From the NCBI RefSeq assembly GCF_024662215.1, contig NZ_CP096115.1, positions 2,678,935 to 2,742,934 of the forward strand: a stretch of DNA of 64,000 nt, in the 5' to 3' direction. The position numbers were made by a program, and so were the translations under genes. This document shows, piece by piece, positions 63,939 through 64,000 of the stretch (the first letter of the stretch is position 1; each line of letters starts with the position of its first letter). Below the pieces are notes generated by a model that did not search any database, was not told the origin of the DNA, and worked only from the letters and a program-made list of their open reading frames with translations. Source of the stretch: Methanoplanus endosymbiosus. GTDB taxonomy: Archaea; Halobacteriota; Methanomicrobia; Methanomicrobiales; Methanomicrobiaceae.

Positions 63939-64000
63939 TGTTGGTATTTTTCCCTTATTCTATGGATGCAATTCTTTGATTATCTAGAATTTCTGTTTGA

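Overview
This window comes from a hydrogenotrophic methanogenic archaeon, most likely of the order Methanomicrobiales (a Methanoplanus/Methanolacinia-like genome is my best guess; no rRNA is present to confirm it). The evidence is ftr, cofE, a 14-gene Eha-type membrane-bound [NiFe] hydrogenase operon, the archaeal proteasome beta subunit, the KH-domain beta-CASP nuclease aCPSF1, archaeal SecG (Sec61 beta), and many TATA-like, AT-rich gene starts.

Layout. 1-3200: HD hydrolase, DUF4097-like lipoprotein, then about 1.6 kb without intact genes that holds a decayed small membrane-protein gene and a 207-bp non-autonomous relative of the TnpB element found later. 3200-9830: hybrid cluster protein (hcp) divergent from a cysteine-bearing HxlR regulator, a 5-formyl-THF cyclo-ligase family gene next to ftr, a TPR protein, a PH-like membrane protein and an AI-2E-family permease. 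10161-16957: the Eha hydrogenase operon, almost every gene overlapping the next. 17036-25467: small zinc ribbons, cofE, secG, an amidohydrolase, uspA plus a four-CBS protein, psmB, aCPSF1 and an MFS transporter. 25478-40323: accessory and envelope genes (RND pump, YIP1 protein, lipoproteins, a PAS histidine kinase, a methyltransferase), two gene relics, a ProC-like reductase and tRNA-Leu(UAG). 40616-45291: MoxR/DUF58/VWA/BatD-like operon. 45385-52797: mostly metabolic genes (M42 peptidase, aminotransferase, hxlB, ferritin-like protein, trpF, exonuclease III, class I aldolase). 52919-54290: a solo tnpB element with its guide-RNA end. 54405-63938: exported proteins, then a second and larger MoxR/DUF58 operon with a DUF4129 protein carrying a 54-bp tandem repeat, a DUF4350 protein and a cysteine-cluster protein, followed by an orphan HicB-like protein and a DUF1616 protein.

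How genes work together. Eha reduces ferredoxin with H2 using the ion gradient, which primes CO2 reduction to formylmethanofuran. Ftr then moves the formyl group to tetrahydromethanopterin. CofE makes the F420 used in later steps. Hcp and its divergent regulator look like a nitrosative or redox stress module. The two MoxR/DUF58 operons look like chaperone-type machines with large extracytoplasmic partners. The most unusual material is the TnpB family (one full element, one deletion derivative that keeps the guide-RNA scaffold, one decayed end, with covarying stems), the repeat-bearing second MoxR operon, and an 11-bp tandem repeat sitting exactly at a frame break.
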